64,000 bases of DNA from Xenorhabdus sp014467285 (GCF_014467285.1 NZ_NKHR01000009.1:1-64000), one strand, 5' to 3'; shown: positions 8,287 through 17,787, counted from the first letter of the stretch. The notes: generated from the sequence alone by a model not told the origin. Program-made: numbers and translations.

Positions 8287-11200
8287 TTAAAATGATTTAG
8301 CCACACAAACCAAATAGCCTTCAGTATGATCACGAACCGCATATTTATCACTCTGAGCATCATATAAAAATGGCTCCCCTCCTCCTGCCAAGATGTTTGT
8401 CGTGTCAGTAGGGGGAGTACTACTATCTCCTACGTTCAATAATCCCCAAGAGTAACTGTTAGGAAATTCTGTTGCGAGAGGAATTTCATCTCCTTGCTGA
8501 TCAGTCAGATCGTTGCGAGTAATATCTCTTAGTCCTGGTTCATTCCCATCTACGCATGTTACGTTCGAACTGATTGTATCAGCATGAAGTGTACCAGAGA
8601 GGGTGAAGAATTTCTTTCCTCCAAATTGATATGTATAAAGATATTTCGCTTTATTTGGGCTTTTAACGGTTATTTTTACGAATGCCGGAGTAGTATCCAT
8701 CAGATTTAATATGCCTTCATTTTCATTATCTACCAGAACACCATCTGATGACCTATAAATATTATCGATTTTATCCCCACGTTGAAGTATTGGAGCCGTT
8801 GATGGCAGTTTAACTAATCGTCCTCTTAAGGTACTAAAAGAATTATAAGGCCTGTTTTGTTCCGTAAATACCCGTTTAACAGATGGGTTATACACATTGA
8901 ACGCCTCAAGACCCGCTACCTGTGGCTTTGGATTAAAAGCCACTACTTCTGCTGGGAGTGATATCGGCGGCTTTCCTTTCACAGAAGACGGTAACGTTAG
9001 TGTGACTTTAACACCATCCATTAATTTTCCACTCGGCTTATCAAAATCACCCACACCCACGCCACTGACCAAATGAGCGACAAGCTCGCCATTCGTGACT
9101 TTCGTATCTTTACGCAGGAATTTCAGTTCTGGAATACCATTGTTTTTGTTTGTTTCCGAAACAGGGTCAGAATTCCAAATATCACCTTCAAACGTGTAAC
9201 CGTCTGGAAGTGCATTTCCTGTAACCTTATTAATGACTTTCGCAGTGTATACGTAATAGTCATTACCATTACCTTCTAAATAGTCGCTACTCTTACCTCC
9301 TGCTGGGACTTCCTTACCCGAAGATGTTGTTACCTTAATATCATCTATCTCGACATCCGCGTAAAAACTCACTGGGCTTGCGCATGTTTTGTCTCCATTC
9401 GAACCCGCCACCTTAAGACACGCCGTTATATTTTGGACAACTTCGCCTTTATTCAGACCGCCACTCAATGTGTTTGTCAGCGTTCCATCTGGATGCACTG
9501 ACAATTCCTCTCCGGCAGGAGTGCCTAATGTTGTTCCATCAGGCACCGACATCCAAATAAATTTAATTGCCGTTCCTTTATCAGTATTTGGGCCGGTATA
9601 CTTTTTGGTCTTTGCTTTGTCACGATAGACTGTTGCTGTGAATGTGTATTTATCCTGACTGCCAGCAATAACGTTATTCCCTGAAACCTGCATATCGATT
9701 GTTGGCCAATCAAAATTTACACCACCTTGCTTGTGTGGTTCTGTTTGACCATCAACAGTCGCAGAGACGACCACAGCTTCAGCTTTCTCTGTACTCGTCA
9801 ATATTGCAGTGGCCTGCCCATATCCATCCGTTGTCTCGGTAGTTGAAAGAAATTTAACGCCTTTCACGGGAACAAAATCCCATTTTACTTTTTTTCCTGA
9901 CTCGAATTTATTATTGTCACCCTTCACTGTTACTGTATAAATTAAGACGTCATTAACTAATGCATTGTTTAATTCCGAGTTATTTGGGTTCTGATGATCC
10001 AATGTAATCTTTAATTTCTCTTTAATAAACTCAACAGGCTTTGCCAAAACTGGTTTACCATTCTCTCCAATAGAAAGTGAAACTAACACACCATTATGTT
10101 CTTTCGTACTCGTCAAGGTTATCTGTAATTTTCCATCCGGGCCTGTTGCTGTACTTGTATTTGACGGGTGTAGTTTGAGCCCATCATGATCCTGGGGCTC
10201 TTCTATCTTCCACTCTGCATTAGGAATCGGCTGATTCTTCACATGGTTTCCGTGCTGATCCTTAATAACAGCCGTGTAGATATACGCTTTATTCCCATCT
10301 GCCGTTAAAGGCCCATCAGGATAAATGTCAACTTTTTCCACATGATAATTTGCAGGCTTGCCATTAAAACTGACTTGTCCCACCAATTGCTGAGGTTGCC
10401 CATCCATTTGCAGGTAAACTTTGACATCTTTTTGTATCTTAGAACTGACTAAGACAAGTTTGTGTTTGAACTGTCCATTTTCATCAACTTCAATAGAGGT
10501 TGGGTTTCCCCAATCAATAAATTGCAGTCCCGAATTTGAACCTATTGGAGGGTCTGTTATCCACTTAACATCATTAATTGTGACATTTTTTATTGGAGCA
10601 CCGTTTTCCGTATCAAAGGTAATGACCGGATTAAAAGTATATCCGTCCTCTTTATTACCCGTATCTGGCAATGGCCCTGTTGGAGTGAAGTTGGCTTCTT
10701 CCCGCTTTTTCACCATAAAGGGCCGGACGACCACATTCATCTGAACCGGCGCTAATTTTCGGTTATTTTCCAATTCTGCAACAGCATAAATGGGATAATT
10801 GTTATTTTGGTTCTCACCAGATAAATATTTCGGCAAGATTATTTTTATTGTGCTACTGACATTAGGCGTTAATTTCCCACCATAGTGTTCAAAATCTTTG
10901 CTAGTTGTCCAATGGATCTGTTTGATTGGTGTATTAGAAGAAAACTTTGCCGTAATATCGTGCTGTTCCTGACTATATCCTGTGATTGTTTCAGGTAAGG
11001 ACAGTTGTGCGACTGACATTTCCTGATGATCAAGAACAATATTATTATTTCTTTCTACCAAATCATAACGGCTTCCCGCCAATGTGCGCATTGAGGCCAC
11101 ATTTTCTGGTGATAATTGCACATCAAGAGGGACACCCAGTTTATAGTTCAAATTCGCCAAAAATTGCGTTTCTGTATGACCACTTTCCCCCTGTTTATAA

Positions 11201-12129
11201 TCCATTCCCATTGTCACGAGCGGGATCGGAGTGTAAGTCAAACCAACCTTTGCAAGACTCGGATTTTTCTGTTTGGTATCACGGTTGAATAAGGCAACGT
11301 TCTCACCAAAATATTGTTCATAAGACAGTTTAGCTCCCAGATTAGGGTAAGCAGGAAGGAAAAACTCTCCGTTAATATCATAACCATTAGCAGGGCGTTC
11401 ATAGTGGTCTTTGACATTCCGCGATTTCTGCCAGTCACTCAGGCGATAGTAAGTATTAGCAGAGAGTTTAATGTAATCACTCCAAATTTCTCCTCCCAAT
11501 CCCAAGCGCTGGTTTTTTCCGGTAATGTCATGATCGTAAAAAGTGTTTAGTCCATACATCCAGTTCTGATAAAAATAACGTCCCCCTAACCCTGCGTTAA
11601 TTGTATTGCGGCTATCTTTGTGACGATAACCTAATTGAGAGAAAAACAACCAGTCTGTTTTATTGTCATAAAGTGGTATTAATAGATCGAGAGAGTTATT
11701 TTCCAGACTTCCTTTTTTATCCAATCCAAAGTTAATTCTGGCGCTACCAAACTGTGATAACCATTTTTGAGCTTCGGAAGATACCATGTTATTAAATTTA
11801 CCCAAAGCATAAGATTTCGCCTGCTCTGCTAATTCTGAAGGAGAAGATGATAGAATGTTACCTGCATTCTGGATATTACTGGTAATGGTATCTGAGATAT
11901 TATCTTCTGAGGCTTCAAGTTTTTTTTGTAAATTATTTTCTTTATTGTTCTTTGAATCTAAAAATTTTTTACTTGATTCTTTAACCAAAAGTCCTATATT
12001 TTCTTTCTGAGTTTTTGGTCTTTCATCTATTACTTTACCCTCTGTAAGAGCATGTATCATTGTAGACGGTATAAGTAATGTACAGATAACAACAAAAAAG
12101 CCAATGATTTTACTAATATATGATGACAT
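8287..12129 (-). CDS. inverse autotransporter adhesin, intimin/invasin type
   Basis: 1280 residues. A signal peptide (1-28, hydrophobic core then HA) is followed by a poorly conserved stretch, then the inverse-autotransporter beta-barrel (~95-345; SELAEQAKSYALGKFN entry, repeated Tyr/Trp strands, LGGRYFYQNW, GLNTFYDHD). The family linker with RYDLVERNNNIVL ends it (~355-370). Ig-like domains follow: one divergent domain (~378-470), then about five Big_1 repeats (~480-1060), and a C-terminal ~210-residue tip with two widely spaced cysteines, consistent with a C-type-lectin-like receptor-binding domain. In this family the barrel sits in the outer membrane and exports the C-terminal rod. ATG 12129 follows CTGAGGT. 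No LysM domain is seen. A GTTATC palindrome lies ~145 bp upstream. Host receptor unknown. Confidence 0.9.
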   Translation of the reverse strand: MSSYISKIIGFFVVICTLLIPSTMIHALTEGKVIDERPKTQKENIGLLVKESSKKFLDSKNNKENNLQKKLEASEDNISDTITSNIQNAGNILSSSPSELAEQAKSYALGKFNNMVSSEAQKWLSQFGSARINFGLDKKGSLENNSLDLLIPLYDNKTDWLFFSQLGYRHKDSRNTINAGLGGRYFYQNWMYGLNTFYDHDITGKNQRLGLGGEIWSDYIKLSANTYYRLSDWQKSRNVKDHYERPANGYDINGEFFLPAYPNLGAKLSYEQYFGENVALFNRDTKQKNPSLAKVGLTYTPIPLVTMGMDYKQGESGHTETQFLANLNYKLGVPLDVQLSPENVASMRTLAGSRYDLVERNNNIVLDHQEMSVAQLSLPETITGYSQEQHDITAKFSSNTPIKQIHWTTSKDFEHYGGKLTPNVSSTIKIILPKYLSGENQNNNYPIYAVAELENNRKLAPVQMNVVVRPFMVKKREEANFTPTGPLPDTGNKEDGYTFNPVITFDTENGAPIKNVTINDVKWITDPPIGSNSGLQFIDWGNPTSIEVDENGQFKHKLVLVSSKIQKDVKVYLQMDGQPQQLVGQVSFNGKPANYHVEKVDIYPDGPLTADGNKAYIYTAVIKDQHGNHVKNQPIPNAEWKIEEPQDHDGLKLHPSNTSTATGPDGKLQITLTSTKEHNGVLVSLSIGENGKPVLAKPVEFIKEKLKITLDHQNPNNSELNNALVNDVLIYTVTVKGDNNKFESGKKVKWDFVPVKGVKFLSTTETTDGYGQATAILTSTEKAEAVVVSATVDGQTEPHKQGGVNFDWPTIDMQVSGNNVIAGSQDKYTFTATVYRDKAKTKKYTGPNTDKGTAIKFIWMSVPDGTTLGTPAGEELSVHPDGTLTNTLSGGLNKGEVVQNITACLKVAGSNGDKTCASPVSFYADVEIDDIKVTTSSGKEVPAGGKSSDYLEGNGNDYYVYTAKVINKVTGNALPDGYTFEGDIWNSDPVSETNKNNGIPELKFLRKDTKVTNGELVAHLVSGVGVGDFDKPSGKLMDGVKVTLTLPSSVKGKPPISLPAEVVAFNPKPQVAGLEAFNVYNPSVKRVFTEQNRPYNSFSTLRGRLVKLPSTAPILQRGDKIDNIYRSSDGVLVDNENEGILNLMDTTPAFVKITVKSPNKAKYLYTYQFGGKKFFTLSGTLHADTISSNVTCVDGNEPGLRDITRNDLTDQQGDEIPLATEFPNSYSWGLLNVGDSSTPPTDTTNILAGGGEPFLYDAQSDKYAVRDHTEGYLVCVAKSF
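10336..11860 (-). repeat. direct repeat, copy 1 (autotransporter barrel and first Ig domains)
   Basis: This stretch is nearly identical to 13437-14960, about 3.1 kb away in the same orientation. Identity is broken only in a central part encoding the first Ig-like domain (roughly 10745-11025 here). Boundaries are approximate and read by eye. Confidence 0.8.
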
Positions 12130-12273
12130 ATATAAGTACCTCAGAAAGTCATGTAAATATAACTGATTGTTGTTACTAGTCTGATTTTTTATACCAATGC
12201 GTTTAATAAAAAATGAGACTACCCACCTGTTTACCTATATTAGAAAATATTTCTATCCTTACCATGAAATATA

Positions 12274-12289
12274 GTTATCAGTTGATAAC
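12274..12289. promoter_or_regulatory. palindromic operator candidate upstream of inverse autotransporter 1
   Basis: GTTATC-AGTT-GATAAC, perfect 6-bp arms and a 4-base spacer, 145 bp upstream of the start codon. Same arms as the palindrome upstream of paralog B, and same AGTT spacer as the one upstream of the second autotransporter. Confidence 0.5.
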
Positions 12290-12342
12290 CATCTGTTATT
12301 TTTTAAATTTTATTGATGGATTTACTGTGTATAAACCAATAA

Positions 12343-13100
12343 TCATTTAGTTAGATATGTTTTATTCATACTATCTATGTATGCCGTACGAGTTATCCTT
12401 GAGGCAATATGGGATGTTTGGGAAATTGTTCTTCTTCCATCTGGAACCATTAATGTTACTACCAAGCCACTGGCTACCTGACCATTCTGAATATCTCCAA
12501 TACCATCCTGGCTGGTCAGTATAGCCGTGGTTTGACCATTTTTTACCGTATTGTCAGACTTAATTTCCCACTCCTGTCCACCGTTATAGGTTCCGAGAGG
12601 AAGATCAGTATTCCATTTAGCGCCGGGTATATATCCATCAGGTAGTTTTTTGTTTGATTGCCACCTTTCTGAACAATCGTTGCGGTATAGGTATAATGAT
12701 TTTGATTATCTCCTATCAGAGGGAGGATTTTTGGAATCAAAATCTGACATAAAGCTTATTATCTCAAAAGAATTCGTTGGCTTTTTAAAATCTACTGGCT
12801 TTTCAGCCAGAACGGGTTTGTCGTCTCCAATAGAGAGTGAAACCAACACGCCATTGTATTCCTTAGTACTGCTCAATATGGCCGTTAATTCCCCATTAGG
12901 GCCAGTTGTCGTACCTTGCGGTTGCAGGTTGAGCCCATCATGTTTCTGAGGTTGTTTTATCTTCCACTGTATCTGGGGAATTGGCTGACCCCTCACAAGG
13001 CCTTTGCGATCCTTAATAATAGCCGTGTAGGTATAGGGGCCCTCGCCTGCCGCTGAAGCCTGGTCAGGAGTGACCTTAATATTCCCGTCAATATAGTAAC
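12343..13100 (-). pseudogene. frameshifted C-terminal Ig domains of inverse autotransporter 2
   Basis: Downstream of the stop at 13101 the minus strand still encodes Big_1-like sequence in shifting frames. First, YIDGNIKVTPDQ continues into a domain with IPQIQWKIKQPQKHDGLNL, very like a domain of autotransporter 1. This runs until a shift near 12725-12735 (CCTCCC), then YTYTATIVQKGGNQTK, then a further shift at an A6 run near 12645, and finally LPDGYIPGAKWNTD to a TGA at 12343-12345. Restoring one base at each place gives one continuous reading frame of about 250 residues without a lectin-like tip. The tail may be decay, or some of the shifts may be assembly errors. Confidence 0.75.
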
Positions 13101-15221
13101 TTAGGGGGCATCAGGATCAATAAAGCTAACTTCGCGCAGTGCATGAACAGGTATATGCTCTCCAATGGCGAGTGAAACCCACACATCTGTTACAGAAACC
13201 GTACTCGTCAAGGTGGCTTTCAATTTTCCTTCTCCATCCGTTCTGACATCGCCATTTTGTGCATGCAACTTGACCCCTTTAAAAACACCTTCGCTATCGT
13301 TAGACCATTCCACATTAGGAATTATCGTGTTTCTCAAAGGATTTTTATTGCTATCCAGAACAACCGCAGTGTATTTGTACTGGGCTTTAGGATCCCTCGG
13401 ATTTTGTGTCCCATGAGGAGGATCAACTTCAACTATTTCCACATGATAATTTGCAGGCTTGTCATTAAAACTGACTTGTCCCACCAATTGCTGAGGTTGC
13501 CCATCCATTTGCAGGTAAACTTTGACATCTTTTTGTATCTTAGAACTGGTTAAGACAAGTTTGTGCTTGAACTGCCCATTTTCATCAACTTCAATAGAGG
13601 TTGGATTTCCCCAATCAATAAATTGCAGTCCCGAATTTGAACCTATTGGAGGGTCTGTTATCCACTTAACATCATTAATTGTGACATTTTTTATTGGAGC
13701 ACCGTTTTCCGTATCAAAGGTAATGACCGGATTAAAAGTATATCCGTCCTCTTTATTACCCGTATCTGGTAATGGTCCTGTTGGAGTGAAGTTGGCTTCT
13801 TCCCGCTTTTTCACCATAAAGGGCCGGACGATCACATTCATCTGAACCGGCGCTAATTTTCGGTTATTTTCCAATTCAGCAATGGCAGAAATTTGATAAT
13901 TGTTGTTTTGATTAGAGGAATACCTAGGGAGTGTGATCTGAATAGATTCCCCGGCTTTAGTGGGAATCAGCCCACCATTTTCTTTAAATCCTTCGCTTAC
14001 ATCCCAATGAATATGTTTGACAGCGGGATTAGAAGATAACGTTGCCGTAATATTTTTATATTCCTGGCTATATCCGATGAGTGTTTCAGGTAAGGACAGT
14101 TGTGAGTCTGACATTTTCTGATGATCAAGAACAATATTATTATTTCTTTCTACCAAATCATAACGGCTTCCCGCCAATGTGCGCATTGAAGCTACATTTT
14201 CTGGTGATAATTGCACATCAAGAGGGACGCCCAGTTTATAGTTCAAATTTGCTAAAAATTGCGTTTCTGTATGACCACTTTCCCCTTGTTTATAATCCAC
14301 TCCCATTGTTACAAGTGGGATCGGGGTATAATTCAAGCCAACTTTCGCAAGAACAGGGTTTTTCTGTTTAGTATCACGGTTGAATAAAGCAACGTTATCA
14401 CCAAAATATTGTTCATAAGACAGTTTAGCCCCCAGATTAGGGTAAGTGGGAAGGAAAAACTCTCCGTTAATATCATAACCATTAGCAGGGCGTTCATAGT
14501 GGTCTTTGACATTCCGCGATTTCTGCCAGTCACTCAGGCGATAGTAAGTATTAGCGGAGAGTTTAATGTAATCACTCCAAATTTCTCCTCCCAACCCCAA
14601 ACGCTGATTTTTTCCGGTAATGTCATGATCGTAAAAAGTGTTTAGTCCATACATCCAGTTCTGATAAAAATAACGTCCCCCTAACCCTGCATTAATTGTA
14701 TTGCGGCTATCTTTGTGACGATAACCTAACTGAGAGAAAAACAACCAGTCTGTTTTGTTGTCATAAAGCGGTATTAATAGATCGAGAGAGTTATTTTCCA
14801 GACTTCCTTTTTTATCCAATCCAAAGTTAATTCTGGCGCTACCAAACTGTGATAGCCATTTTTGAGCTTCGGAAGATACGGTGTTATTAAATTTACCCAA
14901 GGCATAGGATTTCGCCTGTTCTGCTAATTCTGAAGGAGACGATGATAGAATGTTACCTGTCGTTTGGATATTGCGGGTAATGGCATCTGGGATATCATTA
15001 CCTTTCTTCAAGCTATCATCTCTATTGATATTTGAATCAAGTAAATATTTACTTGATTCATTAGCTCGAAGATCCATACTATTTTTTTGTTCAGTTTCTT
15101 GCTTGTATGTTACCCCAGTTACTGTATTAACATCTGCAAAGGCGTTTATGAGCAAAGATGGTAATAATAAGGCATATAGAGGAACAAAAAAACGAATAAT
15201 GTTAATTATATATGGATACAT
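13101..15221 (-). CDS. inverse autotransporter 2, truncated by a frameshift
   Basis: 706 residues: signal peptide (1-29, ending AFA), beta-barrel (~98-348) nearly identical to that of autotransporter 1, RYDLVERNNNIVL linker, a divergent first Ig-like domain, one nearly identical Big_1 domain and one further Big_1 domain (~600-700), then a stop. The stop follows five C residues on the coding strand; one extra C would join the frame to the Ig sequence downstream (LSYYIDGNIKV). As it stands the product could still insert and display two or three Ig domains, but lacks the tip. ATG 15221 follows CTGAGGT, the same ribosome-binding context as autotransporter 1. It is upstream of, and co-oriented with, the other copy. 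Confidence 0.85.
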   Translation of the reverse strand: MYPYIINIIRFFVPLYALLLPSLLINAFADVNTVTGVTYKQETEQKNSMDLRANESSKYLLDSNINRDDSLKKGNDIPDAITRNIQTTGNILSSSPSELAEQAKSYALGKFNNTVSSEAQKWLSQFGSARINFGLDKKGSLENNSLDLLIPLYDNKTDWLFFSQLGYRHKDSRNTINAGLGGRYFYQNWMYGLNTFYDHDITGKNQRLGLGGEIWSDYIKLSANTYYRLSDWQKSRNVKDHYERPANGYDINGEFFLPTYPNLGAKLSYEQYFGDNVALFNRDTKQKNPVLAKVGLNYTPIPLVTMGVDYKQGESGHTETQFLANLNYKLGVPLDVQLSPENVASMRTLAGSRYDLVERNNNIVLDHQKMSDSQLSLPETLIGYSQEYKNITATLSSNPAVKHIHWDVSEGFKENGGLIPTKAGESIQITLPRYSSNQNNNYQISAIAELENNRKLAPVQMNVIVRPFMVKKREEANFTPTGPLPDTGNKEDGYTFNPVITFDTENGAPIKNVTINDVKWITDPPIGSNSGLQFIDWGNPTSIEVDENGQFKHKLVLTSSKIQKDVKVYLQMDGQPQQLVGQVSFNDKPANYHVEIVEVDPPHGTQNPRDPKAQYKYTAVVLDSNKNPLRNTIIPNVEWSNDSEGVFKGVKLHAQNGDVRTDGEGKLKATLTSTVSVTDVWVSLAIGEHIPVHALREVSFIDPDAP
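13437..14960 (-). repeat. direct repeat, copy 2
   Basis: Partner of 10336-11860, same orientation. Flanking parts are almost identical while the segment for the first Ig domain (about 13846-14115) differs. Recombination between the copies would delete about 3.1 kb and leave one hybrid gene. Confidence 0.8.
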
Positions 15222-15807
15222 ATATAAACACCTCAGAATATTTTAGCTAGAGACGATTTATTTTACTTGCTTCACACCGGAATAATCCCCCTTTCTTATA
15301 TAGCACATAAAAATTAACTTTTAGTAATTAATAATATCTATCAGTTGATAGATGAAAATTATCGCATAATTTCACCACTTAATTCAGCAAGCGCTCTCTC
15401 ATATTATTACAATAAAAACAGAAGATTATAACAACCATGATAAATTTACTTAACAAGTAAAATGTTTAATAATTATGTGTAAATTTCACTTAATCATGAA
15501 TAATATCATAAGCATATTGTCATTATTACTAATACCCAAATGAATCAATAAAGCTGTATAAATTAGGTGATTAAAATCCAAATAGGCATCGCATCACTGC
15601 TTATTTTATTATTCATTGTAACCACCTGATTAACAATCATATTTTTACATTTTCCACTCGTGACATGATTAACAACAAAAATAAAAGCATCTAAAAAAAA
15701 GTGATAGCTTATTTTCATTAGTCGGCCGATATTTTTTTATTTATATTGAAGTCTCTCATTTCAGGATTTTTATTTATAATTATTAATAACATAAGGATTG
15801 AATTATC
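15222..15807. other. AT-rich divergent intergenic region
   Basis: 586 bp between the divergently transcribed autotransporter 2 and the RCC1-like gene. No coding sequence seen. It contains the palindrome at 15336-15353 and must hold both promoters. The AAGGA ribosome-binding site of the RCC1-like gene is at its right end. Confidence 0.5.
15336..15353. promoter_or_regulatory. palindromic operator candidate upstream of inverse autotransporter 2
   Basis: ATCTATC-AGTT-GATAGAT, perfect 7-bp arms with the same AGTT spacer as 12274-12289, 115 bp upstream of the start. The core TATC-AGTT-GATA is shared. Confidence 0.5.
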
Positions 15808-17616
15808 ATGAGCGCAATTCCTAAGCTTGCAGCCCCTATTTTACCTCAATCCAATAATGGGGTTTTAGATAAATCTACATTACAAGGGCAGGATATCAAA
15901 GTCATTATACCAATAGTCCCACCATCTGATTTCGAAATAGGAGATACGATTACTGTTTATTTTACTCACGGTAGCAATTCCATTACTTCTAGCTTACCAG
16001 TAAACAGTATTCCTGATAAAAATTTCGAAATTGATTTTCCTGAAAACATAGTTCCATCACAGGATTATGACGTCACTTATACCGTTGACGATTCTTCTGA
16101 CAACACGGCTTACTCGAACAGTTACTCCGTAAAAGTTATCGACGGCACATCAACACAACCCCCCGTAAAACCATCAACCGACGTTCCCTTTTTTGTCATA
16201 GGTGCCCGCTCTACCCTTTACAGCACGGCTAATGCCCTCTATGGGCCACAACGCCTGACCGCCTGGGATAAGGACAATAAGCCAGCGGAGGTATACTGGG
16301 CATATGTCGGTAAAACAAAAACCGACACATCCTGGCAGAAAATACCTTCACACCATTTCTATGATGTCGCTCCCCATTTACCACTAATCGCATCTTTAGG
16401 AACCCATAAGGTCACACTAAACCCTCTCAACATTTTCGGTAATGGGGGTATATCCGATAGCCTTTATTCCACCCAACCCACTTCCCCTAGAAATGAAGCA
16501 CTACCTTTCGGTCTTCCGGAATATTTCTCCTCTAGTTTTGCTGCATTGCTCGATAACAAAGGGTTGGTAACCTGGGGGAATATGAATTCTCGTAATCTGG
16601 GTCTTGTCGCCAGCAATGTGAAGAAAGTTGCAGCCTCCGGGATCGGTTATGTGGCTCTGGGTGAGGATGGCAGCCTGTCATTTTGGGGAGTACCAAACGA
16701 TATAGGTTTATCCGTACCTTCCGGTAATGATTACGTTGATGTCGGTATAGGGAGCACATGCCTTATCGCTCTGAGATCTAACGGGTATTACGCTGTCTCA
16801 GGATTTAATGAAGGAGTAGGGGTAACAAACTATCTGGGAGCTACCGATAGTGTTCTTCTTTTCGGAAATGACACCGGTGTCTTTGGTTTTAATACTGACA
16901 CTGCGGAAGCTACCTGGTGGGTTAGCAGTTATGCCGGAGGGCAACCCTACTGGCCCCTTAATTCACAGGGCAGTAATTACGTACATCCCCGTGCCATTGT
17001 CCCCGCAAATAACGGTGCGATTTTTATCGGCCAAAATGGCAGTGCGGAATTTTGGCCGCCTCCACTTGTTCCCGCAAGAATGCCGGCAGGAAACAGGGGC
17101 CCATTAGTCGCTAATAATGTTATACAAGCGGTCTATTCCATTGATTGGTCCGGCTTTGGAACAGGAGCTGCTTGTCTGGATAATTCGGAGCAAATCTATC
17201 TTGATTCTTCAGGGATTATTAGTACTGGTGTCGCAGATATGTCAGGCAATAGGCAAACGCTCATTTTAAGGTATAACGATGGTAGCGTTGACGCATTCGG
17301 TAAAGATCACAGAATAGTGCCTCCAGAACTACGAAGTAAAAATAATGTCGTTCAGGTCACATGTACATCTCAAGCCTATGCCGCATTGCATCAGGATGGC
17401 ACAGTCACCGTTTGGGGTGACCCTAATTATGGCGGTGCTATTGATTATTCAGTCAGTTCCCAACTGTATAATGTAAGGGCTATCTACGCCACAGGGAAAG
17501 CGTTTGCGGCTCTAACATCAGATAATAGAGTTGTTACTTGGGGAGAGAATATCGGCGGCGGAAATAGTGATTCTGTACAAGGTCTTCTTAATGGGAATAT
17601 TAGTTATTACGCCTAA
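15808..17616 (+). CDS. RCC1-like beta-propeller protein with N-terminal Ig-like module
   Basis: 602 residues, no signal peptide, AAGGA ahead of ATG 15808. Residues ~5-110 form a beta module: PILPQSNNGVLDKSTL, IKVIIPIV, GDTITVYF, YDVTYTVDD and a YS strand. This strand order matches the second shared block of paralogs A-D. From ~215 the protein has repeats with the pattern A-L-x-x-x-G-x-V-x-x-W-G (LDNKGLVTWGNM, LGEDGSLSFWG, LHQDGTVTVWGD, LTSDNRVVTWGEN), the signature of RCC1/alpha-tubulin-suppressor propellers. About 7-8 repeats can be counted, some degenerate. In bacteria such proteins are often secreted effectors or surface proteins; its partner and export route are unknown. It is divergent from the autotransporters and followed by the conserved glnA region, so it marks the right edge of the island. 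Confidence 0.75.
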   Translation: MSAIPKLAAPILPQSNNGVLDKSTLQGQDIKVIIPIVPPSDFEIGDTITVYFTHGSNSITSSLPVNSIPDKNFEIDFPENIVPSQDYDVTYTVDDSSDNTAYSNSYSVKVIDGTSTQPPVKPSTDVPFFVIGARSTLYSTANALYGPQRLTAWDKDNKPAEVYWAYVGKTKTDTSWQKIPSHHFYDVAPHLPLIASLGTHKVTLNPLNIFGNGGISDSLYSTQPTSPRNEALPFGLPEYFSSSFAALLDNKGLVTWGNMNSRNLGLVASNVKKVAASGIGYVALGEDGSLSFWGVPNDIGLSVPSGNDYVDVGIGSTCLIALRSNGYYAVSGFNEGVGVTNYLGATDSVLLFGNDTGVFGFNTDTAEATWWVSSYAGGQPYWPLNSQGSNYVHPRAIVPANNGAIFIGQNGSAEFWPPPLVPARMPAGNRGPLVANNVIQAVYSIDWSGFGTGAACLDNSEQIYLDSSGIISTGVADMSGNRQTLILRYNDGSVDAFGKDHRIVPPELRSKNNVVQVTCTSQAYAALHQDGTVTVWGDPNYGGAIDYSVSSQLYNVRAIYATGKAFAALTSDNRVVTWGENIGGGNSDSVQGLLNGNISYYA

Positions 17617-17738
17617 TAAAACATAAGCCTAATAACACAAGGTGGATACGATAATAATCGCTTCATTCTGAAATAACAGGCGCAATCAAGATGTTTAAAA
17701 ACAGAAAAATCAGGTTGCGCCTGACTCAACATCTCATA

Positions 17739-17755
17739 TTCACCATTATAGTGCA
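17739..17755. promoter_or_regulatory. NtrC enhancer site 1 of glnA
   Basis: TTCACCATTATAGTGCA matches the NtrC consensus TGCACCA-N3-TAGTGCA-like dyad in most positions. It lies about 150 bp upstream of the predicted sigma-54 transcription start, like the strong enhancer of E. coli glnA. Confidence 0.7.
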
Positions 17756-17770
17756 CTCTCATGCTTGCTT

Positions 17771-17787
17771 ATCCCTAATTTAGTGCA
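17771..17787. promoter_or_regulatory. NtrC enhancer site 2 of glnA
   Basis: ATCCCTAATTTAGTGCA has one good NtrC half-site (TAGTGCA) and a weaker one. Its centre is 32 bp from that of site 1, the same spacing as the paired enhancers in E. coli. Confidence 0.6.
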
